Assembly: GCF_031769195.1 (NCBI RefSeq)
Contig: NZ_JAVHNP010000006.1
Span: forward strand, 1-64,000
Direction: 5' to 3'
Length of the DNA: 64,000 bases
Origin: Vreelandella sp031769195
GTDB lineage: Bacteria; Pseudomonadota; Gammaproteobacteria; Pseudomonadales; Halomonadaceae
In this document: positions 25,742 to 35,434 of the stretch, one piece after another
Layout of the letters: each line of letters starts with the position of its first letter
How positions within the stretch are numbered: the stretch's first letter is position 1
The notes under the pieces: generated by a model
Databases searched by the model: none
Told to the model about the DNA's origin: nothing
What the model saw: only the letters and a program-made list of their open reading frames with translations
Translations under genes and position numbers: made by a program

Positions 25742-27886
25742 TTAGTTAGCGACGTCCGCTTCGGCAGCGGCAAACGCTGCCTTCTCTTCTTCGGTGATCT
25801 CTTTGATCGAGAGCTTCACGCGATTGCGGTTATCAATATCCAGCACTTTAACGATGACATCGTCGCCTTCATTCAAGAAGTCACGGACGTTATTGACGCG
25901 CTCCTGAACGATTTGCGAGATGTGCACCAGACCATCGGTGCCCGGCATGATGTTTACAAAGGCACCAAAGTCGGCGATACGAACGACTTTACCGTTATAA
26001 AGCTTGCCGATTTCCGCTTCAGCGGTAATCGCCAGAACGGTATCGATGGCTTTTTTGGCCGCTGCTTTGTCTTCCGCGTAAATGCGCACGGTACCGTCAT
26101 CATCAAGGTCGATGGAAGCGCCGGTATCTTCACAAATTTTACGGATGGTCGCGCCGCCTTTACCGATTACGTCACGGATCTTATCGGGGTCGATTTTGAT
26201 CGTTGCCATGGACGGTGCGTTTTCAGACACGTCCGTACGGCTTTGGCTAATCACGGCATTCATCTGAGCCAGGATACCAATACGCGCTTCGTGTGCCTGC
26301 TGCAGCGCGGTCTCCATGATCTCTTCGTTGATGCCTTCGATCTTGATGTCCATCTGCAGAGCGGTAACGCCCTCTTCAGAACCAGCGACTTTAAAGTCCA
26401 TATCGCCCAGGTGATCTTCGTCACCCAGAATATCGGTCAGGACCGCATAGCCGTCTTCATCTTTAACGAGACCCATGGCGATACCGGCCACCGGCGCTTT
26501 CAGCGGAACGCCCGCATCCATCAACGCCAGTGAAGAGCCACATACCGATGCCATGGAGCTAGAGCCGTTAGATTCGGTAATTTCCGACACCACACGAATG
26601 GTGTAGGGGAACTCGTCTTCAGAAGGCAGCATGGCTTGCACACCACGACGCGCTAAACGGCCGTGACCGATTTCGCGACGCTTAGGGCCACCCATAAAAC
26701 CAGCTTCGCCTACCGAGTAAGGAGGGAAGTTGTAGTGAAGCATAAAGCGGTCTTTACGCTCGCCTTCCAGCGACTCGATCAGCTGAGAATCGCGCAGCGT
26801 GCCCAGTGTTGCCACGGCAATCGCTTGGGTTTCACCACGGGTAAAGATGGCAGAGCCGTGTGTTTTCGGCAGCACGCCTACTTCAATGGCCAGCGGGCGT
26901 ACGGTGACGTTATCGCGGCCATCAATACGCGGCTCGCCTTTGACGACGCGTGAACGCACAACGCGCTTCTCAAGCGCTGCGAAGGCGCCCTTCACGTCGT
27001 CTTTACTGAACTTGCCTTCTGCTTCTTCGCCTTCTGCGGCCACTAACTGCTCAACGGCGTCGTCTTTCAGCGCCGCTAGCGCGTCCTGGCGAGCCATTTT
27101 GTCGGTGATGCGGTACGCTTCGCCTACTTTGGCTTCAAAGGCGTCGGCCATGGCGGTTTTCAGCGCCACGTTCTCGGCCGGAGCCTGCCACTCCCAACGC
27201 GGCTTACCGGCTTCAGCGACCAGCTCTTTAATGGCGTTAACCGCTACCTGCATCTCCTGGTGGCCAAACAGTACCGCCCCCAGCATTTCATCTTCCAACA
27301 GCTCTTGCGCTTCGGACTCCACCATCAGTACGGCGTTTTCCGTACCGGCCACCACCATGTCCAATTCAGACGTGGTCAGCTCTTCAACCGTGGGGTTCAG
27401 GAAGTAGCCTTGCTCTTCGTTAAAACCAACGCGAGCAGCGCCAATCGGGCCGTTAAACGGTACGCCAGAAATGCTCAGCGCCGCCGAGGTGCCGAGCATG
27501 GCGGCGATATCCGGGTCATGGTTACGGTCAGTCGACAGAACGGTACAGATGACCTGTACTTCGTTCATAAACCCTTTGGGAAACAGCGGCCGGATCGGGC
27601 GATCGATCAGACGCGAGGTCAGGGTCTCTTTTTCAGTCGGGCGGCCTTCACGCTTAAAGAAGCCACCAGGGATTTTGCCGACTGCGTAGGTCTTCTCTTG
27701 GTAGTGTACCGAGAGCGGGAAAAAGGGCTGGCCTGGGTTCACATCTTTCTTCGCCACCACCGTACACAGTACGACGGTCTCATCCATGGTAACCATGACG
27801 GCACCAGTGGCTTGGCGAGCGATACGCCCAGTTTCTAGGGTGACGGTGCTACGACCGTATTGAAACGTTTTTTTGACCGGATTCAC
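25742..27886 (-). CDS. pnp: Polynucleotide phosphorylase
   Basis: 3'-5' phosphorolytic exoribonuclease and degradosome partner. Two RNase PH domains (residues ~5-210 and 310-540; catalytic region GDMDFKVAGSEEGVTALQMD near 480), then KH (DKIRDVIGKGGATIRKI near 555) and S1 (near 615-690). GTG 27886 is preferred because AAAGGAAG lies six bases before it; the in-frame ATG at 27904 sits on top of that site. Length 714. It follows rpsO, from which a strong terminator separates it, as in E. coli. Confidence 0.97.
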   Translation of the reverse strand: MNPVKKTFQYGRSTVTLETGRIARQATGAVMVTMDETVVLCTVVAKKDVNPGQPFFPLSVHYQEKTYAVGKIPGGFFKREGRPTEKETLTSRLIDRPIRPLFPKGFMNEVQVICTVLSTDRNHDPDIAAMLGTSAALSISGVPFNGPIGAARVGFNEEQGYFLNPTVEELTTSELDMVVAGTENAVLMVESEAQELLEDEMLGAVLFGHQEMQVAVNAIKELVAEAGKPRWEWQAPAENVALKTAMADAFEAKVGEAYRITDKMARQDALAALKDDAVEQLVAAEGEEAEGKFSKDDVKGAFAALEKRVVRSRVVKGEPRIDGRDNVTVRPLAIEVGVLPKTHGSAIFTRGETQAIAVATLGTLRDSQLIESLEGERKDRFMLHYNFPPYSVGEAGFMGGPKRREIGHGRLARRGVQAMLPSEDEFPYTIRVVSEITESNGSSSMASVCGSSLALMDAGVPLKAPVAGIAMGLVKDEDGYAVLTDILGDEDHLGDMDFKVAGSEEGVTALQMDIKIEGINEEIMETALQQAHEARIGILAQMNAVISQSRTDVSENAPSMATIKIDPDKIRDVIGKGGATIRKICEDTGASIDLDDDGTVRIYAEDKAAAKKAIDTVLAITAEAEIGKLYNGKVVRIADFGAFVNIMPGTDGLVHISQIVQERVNNVRDFLNEGDDVIVKVLDIDNRNRVKLSIKEITEEEKAAFAAAEADVAN

Positions 27887-27984
27887 GGCTACTTCCTTTA
27901 ACATTAATAGCTACTTGTCTTTTCGCTTGGGTCGTTTTGACTCGCCACCATTCTAGGCGTTGATGCGCCTGACGGCTACCACAA

Positions 27985-28020
27985 ACAAAAAAACGGGCAG
28001 CTCGCAAGGAGCTGCCCGTT
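27985..28020 (-). terminator. Terminator between rpsO and pnp
   Basis: Minus-strand stem AACGGGCAGCTC / GAGCTGCCCGTT (12 bp) with a T-rich tail (TTTTTTTGTTTG). pnp expression probably comes from read-through or its own promoter between 27887 and 27984. Confidence 0.92.
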
Positions 28021-28041
28021 TCGAATCATTGCCGGTACTGC

Positions 28042-28311
28042 TTAGCGGCGCAGACCCAGACGCTGAATCAGAGACTGATAGCGTTCGAAATCTTTACGCT
28101 TCAGGTAGTCCAGCAGCTTACGACGCTGGTTTACCATGCGGATCAGACCACGACGAGAGTGGTGATCCTGCTTGTTGGTTTTGAAGTGGTCCTGCAGGCC
28201 GTTAATGTTAGCGCTCAGCAGTGCAACCTGAACTTCAGGGGAACCGGTGTCGTTGTCGCCGCGGCCGTATTCGTTGACGATCTCGGCCTTTTTCTCAGCG
28301 GTTAATGCCAT
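28042..28311 (-). CDS. rpsO: 30S ribosomal protein S15
   Basis: Primary 16S-binding protein of 89 residues. The family core DTGSPEVQVALLSANINGL and the RRGLIRMVNQRRKLLDYLK helix are intact. ACTGGAGAGACAG lies before ATG 28311. S15 represses its own translation in E. coli by trapping the ribosome on a pseudoknot; a matching structure lies directly upstream here. Placed between truB and pnp in the conserved order. Confidence 0.98.
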   Translation of the reverse strand: MALTAEKKAEIVNEYGRGDNDTGSPEVQVALLSANINGLQDHFKTNKQDHHSRRGLIRMVNQRRKLLDYLKRKDFERYQSLIQRLGLRR

Positions 28312-28328
28312 CTGTCTCTCCAGTAAGC

Positions 28329-28376
28329 AATATGCCTAAAAATGAATGGGTGAGACCACGCATATTTGCAGTCTCA
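28329..28376 (-). promoter_or_regulatory. Putative S15-binding pseudoknot in the rpsO leader
   Basis: On the minus strand stem 1 pairs TGAGAC (28376-28371) with GTCTCA (28356-28351). Its loop carries AATATGC (28366-28360), which pairs over 7 bp with GCATATT (28335-28329) downstream, giving an H-type pseudoknot. The second strand ends just before the Shine-Dalgarno GGAG. The geometry matches the known E. coli rpsO autoregulatory leader; S15 binding is inferred. Confidence 0.65.
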
Positions 28377-28417
28377 AGCTACTATTTTCCCGCAATTCGC
28401 TGCTTCCATGCAACGTT

Positions 28418-29338
28418 TTACGAAATGGCGACTGTACTTAACAGCCGCTTGGGCGCTACTTCCTGTGGCCCTTTTACAACGCCAAGGCCGATAAACGTCT
28501 CAGCGTAATAAAGTCGTGTGAGTGCCTCCGGTGATAACTCACCTGCCGCTAGGTGGGCAGACTGCCCGTGGGCAAGACGGCCAAATGAAGCTTCGTCGAC
28601 ACTCAGCGAAGGTAGATGGTCAACCAGCACATCCGCAGGCATTAGCTCTGCCTCGCGGCTGGCTTGGTCTACCAAGGCTTCCAGCGCTTCTAACGTCCAC
28701 ATGGCGTCGCCGTTAAACGGCCCCGTTTTCAGCCTGCGCAGCTGGCTAATGTGGGCCCCACAGCCAAGAGCATGACCAATATCTTCAGCCAATGTGCGGA
28801 TGTAAGTGCCTTTACTGCAGCTTACTTCCAGCTCAAATGCGGTGCCCTCAAACGCAAGCAGGCGCGCATCATACACGCTAACCCGCCGCGCTGCACGTTC
28901 TACGTGTTTGCCCTCACGGGCTAACTCGTAGAGCTTTTTGCCCTGATGCTTGAGCGCTGAATACATGGGGGGCACCTGCTCAATCTCTCCGCGAAACCGC
29001 GTCAAGACAGACTCCACCGCTTCGGCCGTGAGGGGGGGTACCTCACGCTGCTCAATGATCGTGCCTTCTGCGTCACCGGTATCGGTGATCACACCCAGTT
29101 CCACGCGGGTGCGATACATCTTGTCGGCTTCTAGCAGATGCGCGGAAAACTTGGTGGCTTCCCCCAGGCAAATAGGCAGCAAGCCTGTTGCCATGGGATC
29201 TAGCGTGCCGGTATGACCGGCTTTTTGCGCCTCAAACAGACGGCGCACACGCTGCAGCGCGTGATTGCTGGAAATGCCTTTCGGCTTATCCAGCAACAGC
29301 ACACCATTCACCGGTAATCCACGACGGCGACGAGCCAT
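28418..29338 (-). CDS. truB: tRNA pseudouridine(55) synthase
   Basis: Makes pseudouridine 55 in the tRNA T-loop. The catalytic Asp is in GHTGTLDPMATGLLPICLG near residue 43, and the KxxG/Tyr-binding block YSALKHQGKKLYELAREG lies near 120. The C-terminal PUA-like region begins near residue 245. Length 306. Its start overlaps the rbfA stop by one base, so the two are coupled. Confidence 0.97.
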   Translation of the reverse strand: MARRRRGLPVNGVLLLDKPKGISSNHALQRVRRLFEAQKAGHTGTLDPMATGLLPICLGEATKFSAHLLEADKMYRTRVELGVITDTGDAEGTIIEQREVPPLTAEAVESVLTRFRGEIEQVPPMYSALKHQGKKLYELAREGKHVERAARRVSVYDARLLAFEGTAFELEVSCSKGTYIRTLAEDIGHALGCGAHISQLRRLKTGPFNGDAMWTLEALEALVDQASREAELMPADVLVDHLPSLSVDEASFGRLAHGQSAHLAAGELSPEALTRLYYAETFIGLGVVKGPQEVAPKRLLSTVAIS

Positions 29339-29751
29339 TAACGCGTCTCCTCACCTTGCTCTTCACTGCCGCCCTCGTCATCGGATTGGCGAGCACGATC
29401 GGTTGAGACCGCTTCGTCAATCAGCGATGAGAGGTGCTGACCACGTACCACGCTTTCATCAAAATGAAAGCGTAACTCCGGCACATGGCGCAGCTTAATG
29501 CGTTTGGCAATTTGGCTTCTCAGAAAGCCCGAGGCGCGTTTGAGCACCTGCAGGTTCTCCTTGATACGCTCAGGCTCCTGTTCACCCAGCAGGGTGACAT
29601 AGATATCGGCGTAGCCAAGGTCACGGCTAACGGTCGCACCGCTGACCGTGACCGTGCCTAAACGCGGGTCTTTCACTTCGCGTTGGATCAGTACCGCCAG
29701 CTCCTTATGGAGCTGGTCGGCTACTCGGTCGGTACGCTTAAATTCGCGCAT
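29338..29751 (-). CDS. rbfA: Ribosome-binding factor A
   Basis: 30S maturation and cold-shock factor with a type II KH fold. The RVADQLHKELAVLIQREVKDPRLGTVTVSG start and the LRHVPELRFHFDESV block near residue 90 are diagnostic. The length of 137 includes an acidic, probably disordered tail (DDEGGSEEQGEE). It lies 17 bp after infB and is coupled to truB. Confidence 0.96.
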   Translation of the reverse strand: MREFKRTDRVADQLHKELAVLIQREVKDPRLGTVTVSGATVSRDLGYADIYVTLLGEQEPERIKENLQVLKRASGFLRSQIAKRIKLRHVPELRFHFDESVVRGQHLSSLIDEAVSTDRARQSDDEGGSEEQGEETR

Positions 29752-29768
29752 GGTTGCTCCTCGCGGCC

Positions 29769-32318
29769 TTACAGGCTGCGCTCGACCTTCACTTGGTCAA
29801 AGACTTCGATCTTGTCGCCGACCTGGACATCGTTGTAGTTCTTCACGCCGATGCCACACTCCATACCGTTACGCACTTCTTGTACGTCGTCTTTGAAGCG
29901 GCGCAGCGATTCGAGTTCGCCTTCGTAAATCACCACGTTGTCGCGCAGAACACGGATACGCTTGCTGCGAGATACCGTACCTTCGACGACCATACAGCCG
30001 GCGACCGCACCAATCTTCGGCGCGCGGAATACGTCGCGAACTTCGGCCACACCGACGATCTCTTCTTTCCACTCGGGCGCAAGCATACCGCTCATCGCCT
30101 GCTTCACTTCGTCGATCAGCTGGTAGATAACGCTGTAGTAGCGCAGATCCAGGCCTTCACGCTCGATGATCTCGCGGGCAGCGGCGTCGGCACGGACGTT
30201 GAAACCAACCACAATCGCTTCAGAAGCCAGCGCCAGGTTAGCGTCGGTACCGGTAATACCACCCACCCCGGAGGAGACGACTGCCACTTGCACTTCCTCG
30301 GTGGACAGCTCTTCCAACGCGCCTTTAATCGCTTCCAGAGAACCTTGTACGTCAGCTTTCAGGACGATATTGACCTTGGCCACTTCGTCTTGGCCCATCT
30401 GGCTGAACATGTTCTCCAGCTTGGCTTTCTGCTGACGCGCCAGGCGCACTTCGCGGTACTTGCCTTGACGGAAGTTAGCCACTTCACGGGCTTTCTTCTC
30501 ATCAGCGACCACCATGAAGTCGTCACCCGCATCCGGGGTGCCGTCTAGGCCTTGGATCTCTACCGGCATGGCGGGGCCAGCGGTATCGACTTGTTGACCC
30601 AGCTCGTTGGTCAACGCACGCACGCGACCGTAGTGCAGTCCTGCCAGTACGATATCGCCTTTCTTCAGCGTGCCGTTCTGAACCAGCACGGTGGCCACCG
30701 GGCCGCGACCTTTATCCAGACGAGACTCGACCACAACACCTTTACCAGGCGCGGACGGAACGGCGGTCAGCTCAAGCACTTCAGAGGCCAACTGGATCGC
30801 TTCCAGCAGGTCTTCCATACCTTCACCGGTCTTAGCAGACACGTGAACAAACTGCGTGTCACCGCCCCACTCTTCAGAGATAACGCCGTGCTGCGACAGT
30901 TCGTTACGGATGCGGTCAAAATCAGCACCCGTTTTATCGATCTTGTTCACTGCAACGACCATGGGGACTTCAGCCGCCTTGGAGTGCTCAATCGCCTCAA
31001 CGGTCTGGGGCATGACGCCATCGTCAGCCGCTACCACCAAGATAACCACGTCGGTGGCTTTTGCACCGCGAGCACGCATGGCGGTGAACGCCGCGTGGCC
31101 GGGGGTATCCAGGAAGGTAACGCCGCCGTGGTTGTCTTCCACATGGTAAGCACCGATGTGCTGGGTAATACCGCCCGCTTCGCCAGTGGCGACTTTGGCA
31201 CGACGGATGTAGTCCAGCAGCGAGGTTTTACCGTGGTCAACGTGACCCATAACGGTGACAACCGGTGAACGGGTAATCTCTTCGCCTTCATAGGAGATGC
31301 CTTCCAGCATTTCCGTTTCCAGCGCGTCATCCTTCACCAGCTTGACCTTGTGACCCATCTCTTCCACGACGATGGCCGCTGTATCCTGGTCAATCGTTTG
31401 GTTGATGGTCACGGCCGCACCCATGGTGAACATAGCCTTGATGACTTCGTTCGCCTTGATGGACATTTTGTCGGCCAGCTCAGCAACGCTGATAGACTCA
31501 GGAATCGACACTTCACGCACGATCGGCTGAGTCGGCTTCTGGAAGCCGTGCTTGCCATTGCCGCTTTGGCTTGCGCCACCACGACGTCCACCACGGCGTT
31601 CGGCACGTTTCACTTTCTTGCCACCGCCACGCTTACGCTCTTCGCGGTCGCCGCGATCGTCGTCATCATCACGACCTTTCTTCTTCGCAGCCGTCTTTTT
31701 AGGCGGTGCGGTACGACGGTCGGTACGGCCTTCTTTTGGCGGTGCAGGCGGAAGATCGTCGCCTGTCGGCGTGTCGTCGATCTCAAGCTCAGGCACTTCA
31801 ATATCGGGCACTTCTGCCGCTTTTGCCGCTTTAGCCTTGGCTTTCTCTTCGGCTTCTTTGCGTGAAGCGTCTTCTGCAGCTTTGGCTTTCGCAGCCACTG
31901 CTTTCTCTTCCGCTACACGTGCATCACGCGCTTTGCGCTCTGCTTCAGCCTCTGCCATATCGCCCACTAACTGGCGGGGGCCAGAGTGCTTGGGCTCAGC
32001 CGCTTTCGGCTTTTCGTCTTCAGCGCTTTTAACGTAGGTTTTCTTCTTACGAACCTGTACTTCAATCGTTTTACCGCGCTCGCCGGTCTTGATGCGGCTG
32101 CGGGTTTTGCGCGTCAACGTAATACGGTTTTTACTCGGCTCGCTATCACCGCCGCCATGGCTTTTCTTCAAAAAGCTCAACAACGTCTGCTTGTCGTCTT
32201 CGGACACAGCGTCGCCTTCAGAAGCATGTTTCAAGCCTGCTTCTTTCATCTGTTCCAATAGGCGGGGCACATCGCGGCCCACTTTTACTGCAAAATCTTT
32301 AACTGTCATATCTGACAT
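29769..32318 (-). CDS. infB: Translation initiation factor IF-2
   Basis: GTPase that delivers initiator tRNA to the 30S subunit. N-terminal IF2-associated domain (residues 1-52), then a long charged, Ala/Lys/Glu-rich linker (about 90-270), then the G domain with GHVDHGKTSLLD near 358, DTPGH near 404 and NKID near 458, and domains II-IV to residue 849. GGAGGGTCACT precedes ATG 32318. It is between nusA and rbfA. The initiator tRNA gene it works with is encoded in the same transcription direction at 34714-34790. Confidence 0.98.
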   Translation of the reverse strand: MSDMTVKDFAVKVGRDVPRLLEQMKEAGLKHASEGDAVSEDDKQTLLSFLKKSHGGGDSEPSKNRITLTRKTRSRIKTGERGKTIEVQVRKKKTYVKSAEDEKPKAAEPKHSGPRQLVGDMAEAEAERKARDARVAEEKAVAAKAKAAEDASRKEAEEKAKAKAAKAAEVPDIEVPELEIDDTPTGDDLPPAPPKEGRTDRRTAPPKKTAAKKKGRDDDDDRGDREERKRGGGKKVKRAERRGGRRGGASQSGNGKHGFQKPTQPIVREVSIPESISVAELADKMSIKANEVIKAMFTMGAAVTINQTIDQDTAAIVVEEMGHKVKLVKDDALETEMLEGISYEGEEITRSPVVTVMGHVDHGKTSLLDYIRRAKVATGEAGGITQHIGAYHVEDNHGGVTFLDTPGHAAFTAMRARGAKATDVVILVVAADDGVMPQTVEAIEHSKAAEVPMVVAVNKIDKTGADFDRIRNELSQHGVISEEWGGDTQFVHVSAKTGEGMEDLLEAIQLASEVLELTAVPSAPGKGVVVESRLDKGRGPVATVLVQNGTLKKGDIVLAGLHYGRVRALTNELGQQVDTAGPAMPVEIQGLDGTPDAGDDFMVVADEKKAREVANFRQGKYREVRLARQQKAKLENMFSQMGQDEVAKVNIVLKADVQGSLEAIKGALEELSTEEVQVAVVSSGVGGITGTDANLALASEAIVVGFNVRADAAAREIIEREGLDLRYYSVIYQLIDEVKQAMSGMLAPEWKEEIVGVAEVRDVFRAPKIGAVAGCMVVEGTVSRSKRIRVLRDNVVIYEGELESLRRFKDDVQEVRNGMECGIGVKNYNDVQVGDKIEVFDQVKVERSL

Positions 32319-32345
32319 AGTGACCCTCCTAAACCCGTGACCTGT

Positions 32346-33860
32346 TTACTGTGTGTTTGAATCCGATGCGTCATCGACTTCAAACCAGGGCGCACGGGCA
32401 GTCATGATCAGTGCCGCTGCGCGCGCTTCGTCCAACTCCTCGATATCGACCAGATCGTCGACAGACTGCTCGGCGAGATCTTCCATTGTGACAATACCGC
32501 GGCTGGCCAGGATGAAGGCCAAGTGGCGCTCCATGCCGTCCATCTCCAGCAGGTCTTCTGCCGGCTGGGCACCGTCCAGCGCTTCTTCCGAGGCAATGGC
32601 CATCGTCAGCAGCTCGTCTTTCGCTCGTGCACGCAACTCTTCTACCAACGCCTCATCGAACTCTTCGATTTCGAGCATCTCTTCAAGCGGCACATAAGCA
32701 ACTTCTTCCAGGGTGGTAAACCCTTCTTCTACCAGCAGGCGGGCAACGTCTTCGTCCACTTCCAGGTGCTGAACGAAGGAATCCACCAGGCTGTCAATCT
32801 CTTGCTCGCGCTTAGACTCAGCTTCGTCTTCGGTCATGACATTGATACGCCAGCCGGTCAGTTCAGAAGCTAAGCGGACGTTCTGACCACTACGGCCGAT
32901 GGCTTGGGCCAGATTATCCTGAGCTACTGCCACGTCCATGGCATGGGCGTCTTCGTCCACAAGGATAGACGCCACGTCTGCCGGTGCCATGGCATTGATC
33001 ACCAGCTGTGCCGGGTTGTCATCCCACAGCACAATGTCCACACGCTCGTTTTGCAACTCAGACGATACCGCCTGAACCCGTGAACCCCGCATACCCACAC
33101 ACGCACCAACAGGGTCAATGCGGCGGTCATTGGTTTTCACTGCAATCTTGGCCCGTGAGCCTGGATCTCGCGCAGCGCCTTTAATTTCAATCAGCTGCTC
33201 GGCAATTTCCGGCACTTCGATTTTGAACAGCTCAATGATGAACTCGGGGCACGTACGAGACAGCTGTAGCTGCGCACCGCGCGCATCCGCATCGACCTTC
33301 ACTAACAGCGCGCGCACGCGCTCGTTCATACGGTAACGTTCACCGTGGATCATTTCATTGCGTGGCAGGAACGCTTCTGCGTTTTCGCCCAGGTCAATGA
33401 TCAAACCATCACGGGTAGTCTTTTTGACGATACCCGCGACCAGCTCGCCTTCACGATCAGCGTACTGACGAACAACTTCAGCGCGCTCGGCCTCGCGCAC
33501 TTTCTGCACGATGACCTGCTTGGCGGTTTGCGCAGCAATCCGGCCAAACATCGCGTTTTCAATCTTTTGTTCCACCACATCGCCCAGCTTGAGCGGCGGA
33601 TCGCGCTGCTCGGCAATGGTTTCTTTAATTTCGTAGTCAGGCGTTTCGAATTCGTCATCTTCGACCACGGTCCAGAGACGGAACGTATCGTAGTCACCGG
33701 TACGACGATCAATGTGAACGCGCACGTTGGCTTCTTCATGTTCAAAACGCTTACGCGACGCGCTGGCAAGCGCGGCTTCTACCGCTTCAAAGATGACATC
33801 ACGGGGGACGCCTTTTTCATTAGAGATCGCGTCCACGACCATTAAAATTTCTTTACTCAT
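32346..33860 (-). CDS. nusA: Transcription termination/antitermination protein NusA
   Basis: RNA polymerase elongation factor. N-terminal RNAP-binding domain (1-130), S1 (ELVAGIVKKTTRDGLIIDLG near 136), two KH domains (VGACVGMRGSRVQAV near 250 and AIGRSGQNVRLASELTGW near 318), and two acidic repeats in the C-terminal part (residues ~365-495). Length 504. It binds boxA-containing rRNA leaders such as the one at 252-263. It lies 27 bp upstream of infB. Confidence 0.98.
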   Translation of the reverse strand: MSKEILMVVDAISNEKGVPRDVIFEAVEAALASASRKRFEHEEANVRVHIDRRTGDYDTFRLWTVVEDDEFETPDYEIKETIAEQRDPPLKLGDVVEQKIENAMFGRIAAQTAKQVIVQKVREAERAEVVRQYADREGELVAGIVKKTTRDGLIIDLGENAEAFLPRNEMIHGERYRMNERVRALLVKVDADARGAQLQLSRTCPEFIIELFKIEVPEIAEQLIEIKGAARDPGSRAKIAVKTNDRRIDPVGACVGMRGSRVQAVSSELQNERVDIVLWDDNPAQLVINAMAPADVASILVDEDAHAMDVAVAQDNLAQAIGRSGQNVRLASELTGWRINVMTEDEAESKREQEIDSLVDSFVQHLEVDEDVARLLVEEGFTTLEEVAYVPLEEMLEIEEFDEALVEELRARAKDELLTMAIASEEALDGAQPAEDLLEMDGMERHLAFILASRGIVTMEDLAEQSVDDLVDIEELDEARAAALIMTARAPWFEVDDASDSNTQ

Positions 33861-33930
33861 GCGTTTGCCTCGCCAGAAAACCTGTCCTTTTGTGCATCAT
33901 CCCGGCGCTTGCCGGAAGCCGCGACCCGTG

Positions 33931-34392
33931 TTACTTGTCGAACTGCGGGACAACGTGCGCAGAATCGATGCTTTCGATAGGAAAGCAGTACTCTTCGCCT
34001 TCCAGTTGCAGCAGCACTTCATCCCCCTCGACGCCTGCGAGAAGCCCTTGGTATTTGCGCCGCCCATCAAAGGCGACGCGCAGCTTCAATGCCACGTGAT
34101 GGCCTTGATAGCGGGTAAATTGATCCAGGGAGTAAAGAGGGCGTGCCATGCCGGGTGACGAGACCTCCAGACGGTATTCGCCGGGGATCGGGTCTTCCAC
34201 ATCCATAACGGCACTGACCTGACGGCTAATATCAGCGCAGTCTTCCACGCTGACACCGCTTTCGCGTTCGATGTAAATCACCAAACGAGAATGCTTGCCC
34301 TGGGAAATATGGTCGATACCCCATAGCTCGAAGCCCATAGCGGCAACGACAGGTTCGATCAGCGCGTGAAGCGCAGCGTGTTTTGTGGCCAC
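33931..34392 (-). CDS. rimP: Ribosome maturation factor RimP
   Basis: 30S assembly factor, 153 residues from GTG 34392, which has AGGAGC at the right distance. The frame is open to ATG 34467, but the family begins at this VATKHAALHALIEPVVAAMG segment. Core motifs are GFELWGIDHI near residue 20 and YRLEVSSPGMARPL near 77, followed by an SH3-like C-terminal domain. First protein gene of the rimP-nusA-infB operon. Confidence 0.95.
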   Translation of the reverse strand: MATKHAALHALIEPVVAAMGFELWGIDHISQGKHSRLVIYIERESGVSVEDCADISRQVSAVMDVEDPIPGEYRLEVSSPGMARPLYSLDQFTRYQGHHVALKLRVAFDGRRKYQGLLAGVEGDEVLLQLEGEEYCFPIESIDSAHVVPQFDK

Positions 34393-34581
34393 AGACAAAG
34401 CTCCTATAGCCGTTGCATCAGGCACCTGGCCAGGAGTCATAAGAAAAGCTAGGTGGCTGATTGGCATTACCTGGGAATGTGTCTCTGGCTACTCGGACAA
34501 CATCCGCTCGTGAGACACGCTTGGCTAGCAAAAAGCTATCAACAACTGTCAGCAAACAACTGTCGATAAAAAGCTACTAAC

Positions 34582-34611
34582 AAAAAGCCCCTTCACAGGA
34601 AGGGGCTTTTT
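34582..34611 (-). terminator. Bidirectional terminator between the tRNAs and rimP
   Basis: AAAAAGCCCCTT / AAGGGGCTTTTT, a 12-bp symmetric stem with a 6-nt loop and T-runs in both directions. On the minus strand it ends the secG-tRNA transcript before rimP. Confidence 0.9.
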
Positions 34612-34713
34612 GAAAGAAACCTGTAGTACCACATTAGCATCAAGTCCCGGCGTTTAGCCATTTCAAAGCTCAGTGTTGATCGCTATGAAATATAAACCAT
34701 GCTGCTAATTAAA

Positions 34714-34790
<77 letters not shown>

Positions 34791-34950
34791 TCAATCTAGG
34801 TCGACGATAATAGACACTTGAGGCTCTTACGTCAAGAACTCATTTACAAGAACTTGTTTTAAAACCTTTCAAGCGTGCTATACGTCTCAGGAGCCAACCC
34901 TGACATCCTAGGGCAAAAACTCTGGGAAGCTGGTGAACCAGCAAAACAGA

Positions 34951-35037
34951 TGGTGCCGAAGGCGGGACTTGAACCCGCACGACCATACGGTCACTACCCC
35001 CTCAAGATAGCGTGTCTACCAATTCCACCACTTCGGC
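34951..35037 (-). tRNA. tRNA-Leu (GAG)
   Basis: 87-nt class II tRNA on the minus strand, starting GCCGAAGTGGTGGAATTGG, anticodon loop TTGAGGG (anticodon GAG), a variable arm with GACCGTATGGTC, T-arm GGGTTCAAGTCCC and encoded CCA. It lies 33 bp after secG, the same secG-tRNA-Leu neighbourhood found in E. coli. Confidence 0.97.
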
Positions 35038-35070
35038 ATCAGGGGAGGCTAAAGAAATCTGACTCAGCGA

Positions 35071-35430
35071 TTACTCGCTGCTTTCCTCTAGCACTGGCGC
35101 GGTATTATCCATACTTGCTGGGGAGTCGTCAAGCGTTGGGATATTTTGCTGCTGCTCGATCATCCGCGCGTCAGGGATACCCGCTTCCGGCGCTTGGCCC
35201 GCCTGGGTCGCAAAGTATGCGAGCGCCATAGAAGTTACAAAAAATCCTGCTGCGAGAATGCCGGTGGTACGCGACAGGAAGTTACCGCTGCCCCGCGAGC
35301 CGAAAACCGTCTGCGAAGCGCCACCACCAAAGGCTGCGCCCGCTTCAGCACCTTTACCCTGCTGGAGCAGGATGAGCACCACCAAGGCGACCGCAATCAC
35401 CACGTGAACCATAAGAATTGCAACTTGCAT
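35071..35430 (-). CDS. secG: Preprotein translocase subunit SecG
   Basis: Small SecYEG subunit of 119 residues with two membrane helices (residues ~3-22 and ~53-72) and the conserved cytosolic loop LLQQGKGAEAGAAFGGGAS. The C-terminal part is polar and acidic. ATG 35430 has AGGATAACTCA; an open frame extends to 35487 but overlaps tpiA. It lies five bases after the tpiA stop. Confidence 0.95.
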   Translation of the reverse strand: MQVAILMVHVVIAVALVVLILLQQGKGAEAGAAFGGGASQTVFGSRGSGNFLSRTTGILAAGFFVTSMALAYFATQAGQAPEAGIPDARMIEQQQNIPTLDDSPASMDNTAPVLEESSE

Positions 35431-35434
35431 TGAG

